NCBI GenBank assembly: GCA_016742255.1
Contig: JACVCB010000005.1
Span: forward strand, 62,001 to 126,000
Direction: 5' to 3'
Length of the DNA stretch: 64,000 bases
Origin: Leptospira sp.
GTDB lineage: Bacteria; Spirochaetota; Leptospiria; Leptospirales; Leptospiraceae
Under the pieces are notes generated by a model. That model saw nothing but the letters and a program-made list of their open reading frames with translations. It made no database searches and was not told where the DNA came from. Positions 36,979 through 44,879 of this stretch are shown here, piece after piece. The translations under genes and the position numbers were made by a program. How positions within the stretch are numbered: position 1 is the stretch's first letter; each line of letters opens with the position of its first letter.

Positions 36979-37655
36979 TGAAAGGTTTTTTAAAACAGAA
37001 ACAAACAGGACTTGGTAAAAATGGAAAAGAATTTGGAAGTGAATACTGGTCCGAAATTTATGGGAATGGTCTTGATGTAGACGGCTCTTATAATGCGAAA
37101 CAACATGCAGACTATCTAAAATCTCTTTTCCAACTTATGGAAATTCCTGTTTATAAAATGGCCGACTTTGGATTTGGGAAGGGGATTTTACTTCGTGAGA
37201 TGGTAAAAACCTTTTCGCCTGTGAAAGTGTATGCAGTGGATGCATCAAAAGAAGCTTTTGAAGAACTCAAAAAAAAAGATTGGGTCAAACGATCAGATAA
37301 GTTTCATATTTACCATGAATCATTGGAAACATTAGTGTTACCAAAATTGGAAAAGGAACCCGTGGAACTTGGGATTTGTAATTCCGTGATCCAATACTTA
37401 CCTGATAACCAAATTCCATCCGTTTTAGAAAAGATGGCTAAGTATTGTAATTATTTATATTTCACAGTTCCAACAAACGAAGACTATGCGGTGATGAAAG
37501 AAGAAATGTCCTTTGTGGATCCATATGCTTTTTCCAGAACAAAACAAAAATATAGAAAGTGGATCGCTAGAGACTTCGAAATTGTAGGATACAATCTCTT
37601 ACAAAGCAAATGGCTTGGTGAAAAAGGTTTTAAAGAAGATTTTTTTCGGATCTAA
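36978..37655 (+). CDS. SAM-dependent methyltransferase, class I
   Basis: The 225-residue protein has the class I fold: motif I is KMADFGFGKGILLREM, with acidic residue VYAVDASKEAFEEL about 20 residues later, and LGICNSVIQYLPD as motif IV. The N-terminal FGSEYWSEIYGNG lead is typical of small-molecule methyltransferases. The ATG overlaps the stop of the J-domain gene by one base (TAATG), indicating translational coupling. The substrate is unknown. Nothing in the sequence separates methylation of a protein, lipid or metabolite. Confidence 0.83.
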   Translation: MKGFLKQKQTGLGKNGKEFGSEYWSEIYGNGLDVDGSYNAKQHADYLKSLFQLMEIPVYKMADFGFGKGILLREMVKTFSPVKVYAVDASKEAFEELKKKDWVKRSDKFHIYHESLETLVLPKLEKEPVELGICNSVIQYLPDNQIPSVLEKMAKYCNYLYFTVPTNEDYAVMKEEMSFVDPYAFSRTKQKYRKWIARDFEIVGYNLLQSKWLGEKGFKEDFFRI

Positions 37656-37698
37656 TTCGATTCTGATATTGGAAAAGAGTGTTCGAGACTAACCAAGT

Positions 37699-38376
37699 AT
37701 GACAGAAATTCTTCTTTTGGAACAATACTTATCCTTAGACTATGCGATTTTTACAATCCTTGGGTATCCCTTATCGTTATTAGAATTGTTAGGTACCACT
37801 TCTGGCCTTGTTTGTGTGTACTTAGCATCGAGAAATCATATCTTAACTTGGCCCATCGGAATTTTTAATTCAATTTGTTTTTTCTTTTTATTTTTCCAAA
37901 TCCAATTGTATTCGGATATGTTGTTACAAGTTTATTTTTTTGGATCCAGTATTTATGGTTGGATCATTTGGAGGAAACGAACAGGTCAATTTACGAAGAT
38001 TGTTTCTTTAGGGAGAAACAAAAACCTTTTTGTGATTTTCCTTTTGATCGTAGGAACCTTTGGTCTTGGGTTTTTTACAAAACATTTACCCGTTTGGTTC
38101 CCGAGTTTGTTTTTAAAACCACCTGATTATTTGTATTGGGATGCGTTTACAACAGTCACTAGTATCATTGCCAATTTACTCTTAGCCCAAAGGAAACTGG
38201 AATCTTGGTTTTTATGGGTGTTAGTGGATATTGTTTGTATTGTATTGTATTCTCTAAAGAATATTCCTTTTGTGACAGTAGAATATGTAATTTTCCTTCT
38301 CATTGCTTTTTATGGTTCGTGGCATTGGTACACGGAGTATCGGGAGAATCAAAAATCGACTTCTATATCGATATGA
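37699..38376 (+). CDS. pnuC: Nicotinamide riboside transporter PnuC
   Basis: The 225-residue membrane protein has about seven segments and PnuC marks: SGLVCVYLASRNHILTWPIG near the start, WLDH-type aromatic loops such as FFGSSIYGWIIWRKR, and the C-terminal WVLVDIVCIVLYSLKN. PnuC takes up nicotinamide riboside for NAD synthesis by facilitated diffusion. No NadR/NAMN-kinase gene or NiaR site is adjacent. The gene faces the DoxX gene tail to tail, with a strong inverted repeat between them. Confidence 0.9.
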   Translation: MTEILLLEQYLSLDYAIFTILGYPLSLLELLGTTSGLVCVYLASRNHILTWPIGIFNSICFFFLFFQIQLYSDMLLQVYFFGSSIYGWIIWRKRTGQFTKIVSLGRNKNLFVIFLLIVGTFGLGFFTKHLPVWFPSLFLKPPDYLYWDAFTTVTSIIANLLLAQRKLESWFLWVLVDIVCIVLYSLKNIPFVTVEYVIFLLIAFYGSWHWYTEYRENQKSTSISI

Positions 38377-38381
38377 TTCGG

Positions 38382-38422
38382 AAACGATCAAACAGATACT
38401 GGATTCAAATGTTTGATCGTTT
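38382..38422. terminator. Bidirectional hairpin between pnuC and doxX
   Basis: A perfect 13-bp inverted repeat (AAACGATCAAACA at 38382-38394 and its complement at 38410-38422) with a 15-base loop lies between two convergent genes. Trailing T-runs are short on either side, so it may act as an intrinsic terminator of modest strength or as a block between the two transcripts. Confidence 0.65.
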
Positions 38423-38444
38423 TGTGGATTTGAATTCTTTTGGT

Positions 38445-38822
38445 TTAGACTTTGATTTTGCGATTTTCTGGTCGTAAGTACCAAGAAATCACAGTTAAAC
38501 TTAACAGTAACAAAGATGGTAAAACTTCTGTTATGGGATGCCCACAACTGATGTGAGAAATTGCCGCTCCAGACATCGCAAAGAAAAACCCTGCATAGGC
38601 CCATTCTTTCAATAGTAAAAATTTTGGAACCAGTACGGCAATGACACCTAGTAATTTCCAAACTCCTAAAAGAGTGAGAAAGTAGGTTGGGTATCCCAAT
38701 TGGTTTATCTTTTCCACTTCTTCCGGAAGTTTCATGAGTTGGACGATGGCTGTGGAAACCATACCCAGTGATAACCAAAGGGTAAAGAACCAATATAGAA
38801 TTTTGTTTGTTTTCTCTGACAT
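38445..38822 (-). CDS. DoxX-family membrane protein
   Basis: The 125-residue protein has four membrane segments and DoxX-like features: a conserved start SEKTNKILYWFFTLWLS, the LGYPTYFLTLLGVWKLLGV segment and the AGFFFAMSGAAISH segment. DoxX-like proteins are small quinone- or thiol-linked membrane proteins of uncertain role. AGGAG sits 7 bases before ATG 38822. It is last in a minus-strand run behind YdeI, AHSA1 and ArsR genes, an association often seen in bacteria. Confidence 0.85.
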   Translation of the reverse strand: MSEKTNKILYWFFTLWLSLGMVSTAIVQLMKLPEEVEKINQLGYPTYFLTLLGVWKLLGVIAVLVPKFLLLKEWAYAGFFFAMSGAAISHISCGHPITEVLPSLLLLSLTVISWYLRPENRKIKV

Positions 38823-38916
38823 AAATGATCTCCTAAAAAAAATTCAATCCGCAACTTGGATGGTTTCAGCATTCCTAAACATAACCTGAATCATCAATGA
38901 TTCTATTAGGATTCCC

Positions 38917-39519
38917 TTAATCGTTTAATCCTTTTCCATTTAAGATATTGGGAATATGTTTTGTGATTCTTTCTTCTCTTGTTTCTTTTCGTTTGGCAGC
39001 ATTAAAGAAGAGTAGGTACCCTCTTTGCCTACCGGGAGTTAACTCTTGGAATGCGGTCTGTAATTTTGGGTTTTGTTCCAATACTCGCAAAAACTCTTCT
39101 GGGACTTCAAACTCAGAAGTTTTTTTCAAGATTGGTTTTTTCCCAGCTTTTTCCAATTCGATTGCATCTCTCATAAATGCCTGAATCGTGGTTTTTGATT
39201 TGGTAATCTCTTCTGCTGACTGGAAACGCATCTGTCTCGCAGCTTGTACGTTTTTTGTTTGTTGGATGAGAATTTTTTTGGAGTCCTTTAATAATGCACC
39301 TTTAAAAAATAAAATCGCAACATACTCTTTGAATCCATGTAATAAGAATATATTTTGACCATTCCATGTGTAACAAGGTTGCCCCCATTTAATTTCCTCA
39401 ACTAGTTTGCTTTTGAGTGCAATGGAACGTAGGATTTGGAATTCTTTTTTCCAAGATTTTACCCCATCAAAAAAAGAGTTTGGGTTTTTGGTGTTACTTT
39501 TTTTTTGTTTTGGTTCCAT
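38917..39519 (-). CDS. YdeI/DUF1801-family protein
   Basis: This 200-residue protein has an N-terminal DUF1801-like domain (EIKWGQPCYTWNGQNIF, FFKGALL) and a C-terminal YdeI/OmpD-associated domain (EVPEEFLRVLEQNPKLQTAF, LTPGRQRGYLLFFNAAKR). YdeI has been linked to resistance to envelope-targeting peptides in enterobacteria, but the biochemical role is unknown. AGGT precedes ATG 39519. It lies in the ArsR-headed operon, 31 bases after the AHSA1 gene. Confidence 0.87.
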   Translation of the reverse strand: MEPKQKKSNTKNPNSFFDGVKSWKKEFQILRSIALKSKLVEEIKWGQPCYTWNGQNIFLLHGFKEYVAILFFKGALLKDSKKILIQQTKNVQAARQMRFQSAEEITKSKTTIQAFMRDAIELEKAGKKPILKKTSEFEVPEEFLRVLEQNPKLQTAFQELTPGRQRGYLLFFNAAKRKETREERITKHIPNILNGKGLND

Positions 39520-39550
39520 ATCGTTTAACCTATGTTATGATTTATTTCAT

Positions 39551-40012
39551 TCACTGTTTTGTGATTGTTTGCAATCGGTTGTGGGCCATATTGATCCCTT
39601 GGGCAAATGGCATCTTCAGTAGTTTGTCTCTTTGATCCACCGATTGAAATATAATTTGCATTCTGAGTTTGGATTTGTTTTCGGAAATCTTTTGGAAGGT
39701 AAAAAATTCAAGTTGGATAGGGAAACCAGTGTTTTCCATTTCGAAGGTTCTCACAAAACTTTTGTCCTCCACGAGGTTCAGTAACACTCCATTTGCTCGA
39801 AAGAGTAAATGCCCTTCAGGGGATTTTGTTTCAAATACATAACTCCCGTGGTTTCGTTTTTCAAATTGGATTACCTTGTTTCCCATCCATTGTTCGATGA
39901 GCTCTGGTTCTGTATGCGCCTTAAACACAAGAGAGGATGGTAAATCAAACTCACGTTCGATCATTATCTCTTGTTTGCCGTCTTCTGCGATCACCTTTGT
40001 TTTGAGTTCCAT
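39551..40012 (-). CDS. SRPBCC/AHSA1-family protein
   Basis: The 153-residue product has the START-like helix-grip fold of the Hsp90-activator-like family: REFDLPSSLVFKAHTEPELIEQWMG at residues 21-45, followed by strands and a long C-terminal helix (QGINMAHNRLQ). Such proteins bind hydrophobic ligands in a deep pocket; the ligand is unknown. AAGGA sits 7 bases before ATG 40012. In many bacteria the gene is directly behind an ArsR gene, as here (30 bases), and the regulator is thought to control it. Confidence 0.9.
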   Translation of the reverse strand: MELKTKVIAEDGKQEIMIEREFDLPSSLVFKAHTEPELIEQWMGNKVIQFEKRNHGSYVFETKSPEGHLLFRANGVLLNLVEDKSFVRTFEMENTGFPIQLEFFTFQKISENKSKLRMQIIFQSVDQRDKLLKMPFAQGINMAHNRLQTITKQ

Positions 40013-40042
40013 TCCAAATTCCTTATTCGCAAACGATTTGTA

Positions 40043-40366
40043 TTATGCCTTCGGTTTATATTGTTTCATCACAGATTCCAGTTTATTAAACCTGTCGTCC
40101 CAGAGTTTACGGAATGGTTCGATGAAATGGGCAATTTCTTTCATTTTATGTGGGTTTAGGTGGTAGTACATTTCACGGCCAATGGGTTCCCTCTGTAACA
40201 AATCACATTCGGTTAAGATGAGTAGGTGTTTGGATATGGTGGGTCGTTTGGAATCAAATTGGGAAGCAATCGCTCCCGCTGTCATCGACTGGGTGGCCAC
40301 AAGGAGGAGGATGGCCCGCCTAGTGGGATCTGCAATTGCCTGAAAAACATCTCTTCGTAAATCCAT
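40043..40366 (-). CDS. ArsR-family winged-helix transcriptional regulator
   Basis: The 107-residue protein is a winged-helix dimer of the ArsR family: [17 protein letters not shown] is the usual first helix, and [17 protein letters not shown] the recognition helix. The metal-binding ELCV(C/G)D motif of arsenic/cadmium sensors is absent, so it is unlikely to sense metal through that site. It heads a four-gene operon (AHSA1, YdeI, DoxX). An imperfect inverted repeat 7-42 bases upstream may be its own operator. Confidence 0.92.
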   Translation of the reverse strand: MDLRRDVFQAIADPTRRAILLLVATQSMTAGAIASQFDSKRPTISKHLLILTECDLLQREPIGREMYYHLNPHKMKEIAHFIEPFRKLWDDRFNKLESVMKQYKPKA

Positions 40367-40372
40367 TGTGTA

Positions 40373-40408
40373 GCCATTTGACTAATAAATGATATGTAGT
40401 CATTTGGC
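40373..40408. promoter_or_regulatory. Candidate ArsR operator
   Basis: GCCATTTGACTA (40373-40384) and TAGTCATTTGGC (40397-40408) form an inverted repeat matching at 10 of 12 positions with a 12-base spacer. The TGACTA/TAGTCA cores are exact. It lies just upstream of the ArsR start codon, the usual place for autoregulation. Confidence 0.55.
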
Positions 40409-40455
40409 AACACAATTTTTACCTGTTCCCAATGCTAAATTTGGAAAATACGTTC

Positions 40456-40555
40456 TATCCCTGCGCCAGGGACACGGTGGGCTTGGTCCTTGGAGGCGAA
40501 ACGCCAACTAGGACGGGAGCGAACGCGGACCCCAGAGTGGCCCGGTCGATTTTTG
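40456..40555. ncRNA. GC-rich hairpin-forming element, possible structured RNA
   Basis: This 100-base stretch is markedly GC-rich compared with its AT-rich surroundings and packs short stems: TCCCTG-CGC-CAGGGA (40458-40472), a GTCCT/AGGAC stem enclosing GGCG-AAA-CGCC (about 40486-40514), and GCG-AA-CGC further on. It lies between the CutA stop and the ArsR start, both on the minus strand, and codes for nothing. It matches no riboswitch class I know. A degenerate repeat is the alternative. Confidence 0.35.
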
Positions 40556-40625
40556 CACAAAGTTGATTGTGAGAAAATTGAATTCGAGGCGCCCACAAAA
40601 AAGAAAAAGCATGTGGACTTTTTTG

Positions 40626-40955
40626 TTAGCTATTCTTTTTGATTTTGTCGGCAACAAACGCTTTGTAGGCGGGGCTACCAAAACTCACATCCATCCGAAT
40701 GATTTCGGGTGCTATGTAGGGATGGTGTTTCATGATATACGCTTCGATCGCATCATACTTATCAGCTTTTGCTTTGAGTAAAATTTTGTTTTCCGTATCA
40801 ACTGTGATTTTGCCTTCCCAAAGGTAAACCAGTTCGACTTCAGGGAATATGGTCCCTGATACAATGATCCCTTCTTCTAACATTTCAGAGATTTGTTCTT
40901 CCGCCATGTCGCGGTCGCCTATTGTGGTAAATACTAAAATTTCTTCCGATGCCAT
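40626..40955 (-). CDS. cutA: CutA1-family divalent-cation tolerance protein
   Basis: The 109-residue product fits CutA1 trimers throughout: VFTTIGDRDMAEEQISEML at the start, SGTIFPEVELVYLWEGKI, and the C-terminal IMKHHPYIAPEIIRMDVSFGSPAY. The family was named for copper tolerance but is probably a PII-like signalling or scaffold fold. AGGA lies 4 bases before ATG 40955. It is the last gene of a minus-strand run that begins with the OmpR-type regulator at 42604. Confidence 0.92.
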   Translation of the reverse strand: MASEEILVFTTIGDRDMAEEQISEMLEEGIIVSGTIFPEVELVYLWEGKITVDTENKILLKAKADKYDAIEAYIMKHHPYIAPEIIRMDVSFGSPAYKAFVADKIKKNS

Positions 40956-41001
40956 GTTGTCCTACTGTTGGTACTAGGATCGGATATGGAAGGGCAAATC
41001 C

Positions 41002-41247
41002 TTATTCTTTTGGTGAGTCCTTTTGCAAATAACTTTGGATTCCTTCTTTGGCTTTGTCTAAAACGCCCGATTCACGAAGGGAACGAACCACTCGTTGCCA
41101 GAATTTAACTTTGCCTTCCAATTCAATCCAACCAAGTGTTAAGTCCATTCGTTTGATCTTGAGTAACATGCGTAATTCGGACAAAGTCATGTCTTTTGGG
41201 TCTTTGTCGAGGTAACGGTTGTGGTCTTGGAAGGGGTTAAATACCAT
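41002..41247 (-). CDS. Small hypothetical protein next to the DUF883-type genes
   Basis: The 81-residue protein is helical and charged, with no membrane segment: a lead FQDHNRYLDKDPKDMTLSEL, then RMLLKIKRMDLTLGWIELEG, and a C-terminal helix ending QSYLQKDSPKE. It lies 5 bases after the membrane gene at 41253, so it should be translated from the same message. In enterobacteria a third small gene (YqjK) accompanies the DUF883 and YqjE genes, and this could be its counterpart by position, not by visible similarity. Confidence 0.65.
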   Translation of the reverse strand: MVFNPFQDHNRYLDKDPKDMTLSELRMLLKIKRMDLTLGWIELEGKVKFWQRVVRSLRESGVLDKAKEGIQSYLQKDSPKE

Positions 41248-41252
41248 ACAAA

Positions 41253-41585
41253 TTATTTACGGAAAACAAAAGATAAAAAGAGGATTGCAAAAACTAAAAA
41301 TCCAATTCCAGTTCCGAAACTCGCAAGGATGGGATCTCCGCTAGCTAAAAACTTTTGGATACTTAGGAAAATACCGTACGAAGTGTACACAAGTCCAAGG
41401 AAGATGAGTGTGAGAGCAGTGAATACCCAAACCGTTTTTTTAACAAATTTTTGCACATAAAACTGTACGTTTTTTTGTATATAGATCACCATCACTTCTA
41501 CATAAGAGACAAGTTTGGCGATGAATTCTTCGAAGGTGGCTTTTAAACCACCTTTTTTGCGTTGTTTAGAGTGTTTTTCGTCCAA
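41253..41585 (-). CDS. Small membrane protein, YqjE/holin-III-like
   Basis: The 110-residue protein has an amphipathic N-terminal part and two membrane segments near residues 53-75 and 88-108 (VWVFTALTLIFLGLVY; GTGIGFLVFAILFLSFV). This layout fits the YqjE/DUF1469 type, but I rely on topology and neighbours. The start is TTG at 41585, right after the stop of the DUF883-type gene, with an A/G-rich stretch ahead. The two are probably translationally coupled. It may help anchor ribosomes or stress proteins at the membrane, as proposed for YqjD relatives. Confidence 0.65.
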   Translation of the reverse strand: MDEKHSKQRKKGGLKATFEEFIAKLVSYVEVMVIYIQKNVQFYVQKFVKKTVWVFTALTLIFLGLVYTSYGIFLSIQKFLASGDPILASFGTGIGFLVFAILFLSFVFRK

Positions 41586-41870
41586 TTATTTCTTCTTAAA
41601 AAACCAACCAAGGGCAAGTCCAAGACCAAGTCCAACTCCAAAACCAATCACAGCTGCTTTTTGTGGATTTTCTTTTACATAGGAACCCACATTGTCGATC
41701 ACCTCTTTGGCACGAATGGATGCTTCTTCACTTGCTTTCCCTAACTTTTGTTTGATGTCACTTACTTGTTCCATATACTTCTCCTTGGCTCTTTGTTCAA
41801 TTTCCTTGGCTTTTTTCTCATACAACTTAATTTCGTCGATGAGGGACTTCTCTTTTTTCACTTCTTCCAT
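41586..41870 (-). CDS. DUF883 (ElaB/YqjD-like) membrane-anchored protein
   Basis: This 94-residue protein has a long charged helix (residues about 5-65) and a C-terminal glycine-rich membrane anchor, ENPQKAAVIGFGVGLGLGLA, ending WFFKKK. That is the DUF883 plan seen in YqjD and ElaB, which tether ribosomes to the inner membrane in stationary phase in E. coli. The neighbour order (regulator, this gene, two-segment membrane gene, small helical gene) also fits. It starts 8 bases after the response-regulator stop. Confidence 0.85.
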   Translation of the reverse strand: MEEVKKEKSLIDEIKLYEKKAKEIEQRAKEKYMEQVSDIKQKLGKASEEASIRAKEVIDNVGSYVKENPQKAAVIGFGVGLGLGLALGWFFKKK

Positions 41871-41878
41871 AACGTATG

Positions 41879-42604
41879 TTAGTCTGGTACAACAATGTTT
41901 TCAAAATTGTCAGTGAAACGATATCCAATTCCCCAAATGGTTTCAATCCATTCTGGTTGTGCGGAATTTTTTTCCAGTTTGGAACGAATGCGTTTGATAT
42001 GGCTATCAATCATCCTTTCAAAACCATCCCATTCCACTCCCCAAACTGATTCCAAAATCATTTCACGAGAAAAAACTTTTCCTGGTGAACCAGCGAGTAG
42101 TTGTAAAATGTCAAATTCTTTACGAGAGATGTTGATGATGTTTTCGTTTAACGTAACACGACGACGAATGGAATCAATCTTTAAGGCACCACGAATGATC
42201 TCACCCGCTTGTCCTACATTTGGTTTGATTCCAATTTTTTTATCCCAACGTCTAAAAAAAACGTCTACACGAGTTTTGAGTTCCCGAACGGAAAATGGTT
42301 TTGTGATGTAATCATCAGCACCTAACTCGAGTCCCATGATCCTATCAATTTCTTCCGTTCTTGCAGAAAGGATAAAAATTGGAGTACTTTCGTCTGATTT
42401 CCGAATGCTACGGCAAATTTCCATACCATCAATGTCTGGAAGTGAAAGGTCAAGAATCACTAAATCAGGATGATTGGATTTATAAAATTTCAATCCATCT
42501 TCGCCATTTTCAAAAACGGAGGTGGTGTAGTGAGCAGAATCGAGAGATTTCCGGATTAGGTTCCCGATGTCCGGATCGTCCTCAATTACCAAAATATTTT
42601 TCAT
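41879..42604 (-). CDS. OmpR/PhoB-type response regulator
   Basis: The 241-residue protein has a receiver domain with the acidic pocket Asp9-Asp10, the phosphorylation site Asp52 ([12 protein letters not shown]) and Lys102 (ITKPFS), then a winged-helix output domain with [17 protein letters not shown] and the recognition helix [15 protein letters not shown]. No histidine kinase is adjacent, so its partner lies elsewhere. It heads the run of DUF883, YqjE-like, small helical and CutA genes, and is a plausible controller of them. Confidence 0.95.
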   Translation of the reverse strand: MKNILVIEDDPDIGNLIRKSLDSAHYTTSVFENGEDGLKFYKSNHPDLVILDLSLPDIDGMEICRSIRKSDESTPIFILSARTEEIDRIMGLELGADDYITKPFSVRELKTRVDVFFRRWDKKIGIKPNVGQAGEIIRGALKIDSIRRRVTLNENIINISRKEFDILQLLAGSPGKVFSREMILESVWGVEWDGFERMIDSHIKRIRSKLEKNSAQPEWIETIWGIGYRFTDNFENIVVPD

Positions 42605-42662
42605 GTTTTTCCCTTGAGTTCTTTCTCAATTTGGTTCTTGTAGTAGAAAAAAAAAGTAAAAA

Positions 42663-43079
42663 ATGGAATCGGGAACACAAAGAGAACTAAAATCGTGGGC
42701 AATGTTTGCCATCACAGGAACAAAGTTACGGCCCTTGGAAGTGACGGAAAAATTAGGCCTAACTCCCGACTATTACCATGGTGGGGATGTAAAAGACATC
42801 GAAAATATGACAATTCCGAGTCATTGGCAGCTCAATTCTAAGTTAGGACCTGAGTTCTCTGCCCAAGATCATATTTGGGACATTCTAAAAACACTGGGAC
42901 CCGTTCGCAAAGAACTGAAAGAGTTCACAGAAAACTTTACTTCTACGATTTACGTCTCGGTTGAGTTTGCCTCTGAGTTTACCAAAGGTGTCACACTCGA
43001 TAGAAGGACGATGCTTTTGTTAGGTGAAATGGGAGTCGAATTGGAAATTATCCCCTGGGAACTCGGTGGGACTCCCTGA
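42663..43079 (+). CDS. DUF4279-family protein
   Basis: The 138-residue soluble protein fits DUF4279: an N-terminal strand SWAMFAITGTKLRPLEVTEKLGL, the helix DHIWDILKTLGPVRKELKEF and C-terminal strands ending MGVELEIIPWEL. The family has no known function and is often found singly or beside toxin-immunity genes. It is divergent from the response-regulator gene and converges on the STAS gene, overlapping it by 32 bases. The ATG at 42663 follows an A-rich stretch without a clear ribosome site. Confidence 0.8.
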   Translation: MESGTQRELKSWAMFAITGTKLRPLEVTEKLGLTPDYYHGGDVKDIENMTIPSHWQLNSKLGPEFSAQDHIWDILKTLGPVRKELKEFTENFTSTIYVSVEFASEFTKGVTLDRRTMLLLGEMGVELEIIPWELGGTP

Positions 43080-43407
43080 GGATAGACTCACTCGGGAATA
43101 CCAATCGGATGAGGCCAAAGCGTTTGAGGTAATGGTAACTGGATAGGGTGAGACCATTCAAAACCAAAACTCGTTTTTTCAATCGAAGGTCTCTTGCCAT
43201 ATTCAATAGTTTGGTGAGAAGGGTGATGGGCAAATACGGCAAATTCGACAGATCCATTTGGATATGGGATCTGGTTTGGAAAAATAACATATGCATCACA
43301 GAGTCCAATTCTTCTTCCATCTCCGCATGTACGTCTTTTGTGGAGATGACAATTTCATAGGCGTTTTGGATTTCCCTTACATTTAGGTATTTGGTTTTTT
43401 TTGCCAT
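43048..43407 (-). CDS. STAS-domain protein, anti-sigma-factor-antagonist-like
   Basis: The 119-residue protein resembles a single STAS domain: a first strand KYLNVREIQNAYEIVIST, then RSHIQMDLSNLPYLPITLL, the region that carries the phosphorylated Ser/Thr in SpoIIAA-like proteins, and a final VLNGLTLSSYHYLKRFGLI helix. The usual D-S-S/T-G pocket is not clearly present, so regulation by phosphorylation is uncertain. No anti-sigma kinase is nearby. The start codon lies 12 bases from that of the divergent EpmA gene. Confidence 0.6.
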   Translation of the reverse strand: MAKKTKYLNVREIQNAYEIVISTKDVHAEMEEELDSVMHMLFFQTRSHIQMDLSNLPYLPITLLTKLLNMARDLRLKKRVLVLNGLTLSSYHYLKRFGLIRLVFPSESILRESHRVPRG

Positions 43408-43419
43408 CGGAGGTTAGGT

Positions 43420-44391
43420 TTGCACGTTCTACCAAAAGAGACACTCATTTTTCGTTCCAAAGTTTTCCAAACGGTCAGAGAGATTTTGACACGGAATGAA
43501 TTTTTGGAAGTGGATACTCCCACTCTAAAACCCATCGTTGGTATGGAGCCGTATTTGGATCCGTTTGAAGTGCATTCTCCCTCCGGAAAAGAAAATGGTT
43601 ATCTCATCACCTCTCCTGAGTACAGCCTAAAACAAATGATGGCAACAGGCTTACCTCGTATCTTCGAGTTGGCCCATACCTACAGGTCAGGGGAAGTGGG
43701 AAGTTCGTACCATACAAAAGAGTTTCTTATGTTAGAACTCTATGCAGAAGGTATGGATGATGAAGGGTTACGGAATTTGATTGAGAAATTCTTACGGGAA
43801 CTGATCTTTACAGTTGGTATACCAAAACTCCACAACCAACTATCCAAACCAGGTTTTATCCGTCATGATTCAGTACAGTCAGTGTTTCTCAACCATCTTG
43901 GGCATGGATTTGAAAGAGAAAATTTAATCCTGACGATCATCAAACAAAAGTTAACCTCTGCTTCCTTTGAGGAATTACAAACTTGGCAATATGAAGATTT
44001 GTTCTTTTTGGTATTTTTAAATTGTATCGAACCGAAACTAGGGGAAGGGATTGTATTTTTGTATGATTACCCTCCGGAATGTGCCGCTCTTGCTAGAATT
44101 GAGAAGGGAGTTGCCAAACGTTTTGAAATTTATTGGGACGGACTCGAACTTGCCAATGCCTTTTATGAATTGAATGACCCAAACGAACAACGAAAACGAT
44201 TTGCGGCCGAACAAGAGTTACGTGCCAAATTGGGGAAAGAAGTATTTCCAATGGATGAGGATTTTTTACAGGCATTGGGGAATGGATTTCCCAATTGTTC
44301 GGGGATATCCATTGGGATGGATCGGCTCATGTTAAAACTTTTGGGGAAAAACGGACTCGCGGAAGTGAGCCCGTATTGGATGGAATTGTAA
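43420..44391 (+). CDS. epmA: EF-P lysyltransferase EpmA (GenX/PoxA)
   Basis: The 323-residue protein is a truncated class II lysyl-tRNA synthetase that attaches beta-lysine or lysine to elongation factor P. It has the catalytic core only: LEVDTPTLKPIVGMEPYLDP (motif 1 region), FELAHTYRSGEVGSSYHTKEF (motif 2) and GNGFPNCSGISIGMDRLMLKL (motif 3), and no anticodon-binding domain. The start is TTG 43420 behind GGAGG at 43409-43413. EpmB (lysine 2,3-aminomutase) and efp are not in this window. Confidence 0.9.
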   Translation: MHVLPKETLIFRSKVFQTVREILTRNEFLEVDTPTLKPIVGMEPYLDPFEVHSPSGKENGYLITSPEYSLKQMMATGLPRIFELAHTYRSGEVGSSYHTKEFLMLELYAEGMDDEGLRNLIEKFLRELIFTVGIPKLHNQLSKPGFIRHDSVQSVFLNHLGHGFERENLILTIIKQKLTSASFEELQTWQYEDLFFLVFLNCIEPKLGEGIVFLYDYPPECAALARIEKGVAKRFEIYWDGLELANAFYELNDPNEQRKRFAAEQELRAKLGKEVFPMDEDFLQALGNGFPNCSGISIGMDRLMLKLLGKNGLAEVSPYWMEL

Positions 44392-44396
44392 AAGAT

Positions 44397-44789
44397 TTAT
44401 TCCTCTTCGGATTGGAACTTCTCACAAGCTTGTGGGATTTTCCCTTCTTCTAATTCAGCACAGGAAAACGCAGCCATTTCCTTTGTACATTGTTTCATGT
44501 CTTCTATGTCTTGTTTGGTGAGTTTTTTGGTTGGTTTTTCGTTACTTGGTTTTTGGCCTTCAACAATGTATTGTTTGTAACGAGATTCGCAGACATTTCC
44601 ATTCACAAATTGTGATTCAACCATCTTCCTTTGTTCTGGTGGAAGGTCTTTTAATTTTTCTTTCATACATTCCGAAGTTTTCGCACACATTTTTTTGGAG
44701 AGAGCTTGGAATTCTTTAGCGTCCTTTAATGTTTGTGAGGTGATCATGAGGGGGAAACATAAAAATAAGAAAAGAGAAATATTTTTCAT
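44397..44789 (-). CDS. Secreted Cys-containing hypothetical protein
   Basis: With ATG 44789 (MKNISLFLFLCFPLMITSQ) the 130-residue product has a signal peptide, then a helical, charged body with Cys at several positions (CAKTSECMKEKL, CESRYKQYI, CTKEMAAFSC, ACEKF) that could pair as disulfides in the periplasm. A lipobox is not clear. The frame is open to 44816, but that would push the signal inward. No family is recognised. It is convergent with EpmA, with 5 bases between them. Confidence 0.7.
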   Translation of the reverse strand: MKNISLFLFLCFPLMITSQTLKDAKEFQALSKKMCAKTSECMKEKLKDLPPEQRKMVESQFVNGNVCESRYKQYIVEGQKPSNEKPTKKLTKQDIEDMKQCTKEMAAFSCAELEEGKIPQACEKFQSEEE

Positions 44790-44879
44790 AAAAATAACAT
44801 ATCGCTTTTCGGTCACTGGTAAAGAAAAAATTTAGAAAAAGGATTGCATTCAAGGGAAATTAAACTAAGATTTTCGCCC

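Noticed and set aside
41895..42311. Plus-strand frame of 138 codons
   Set aside because: It is antisense to the response regulator and has no domain or start signal.
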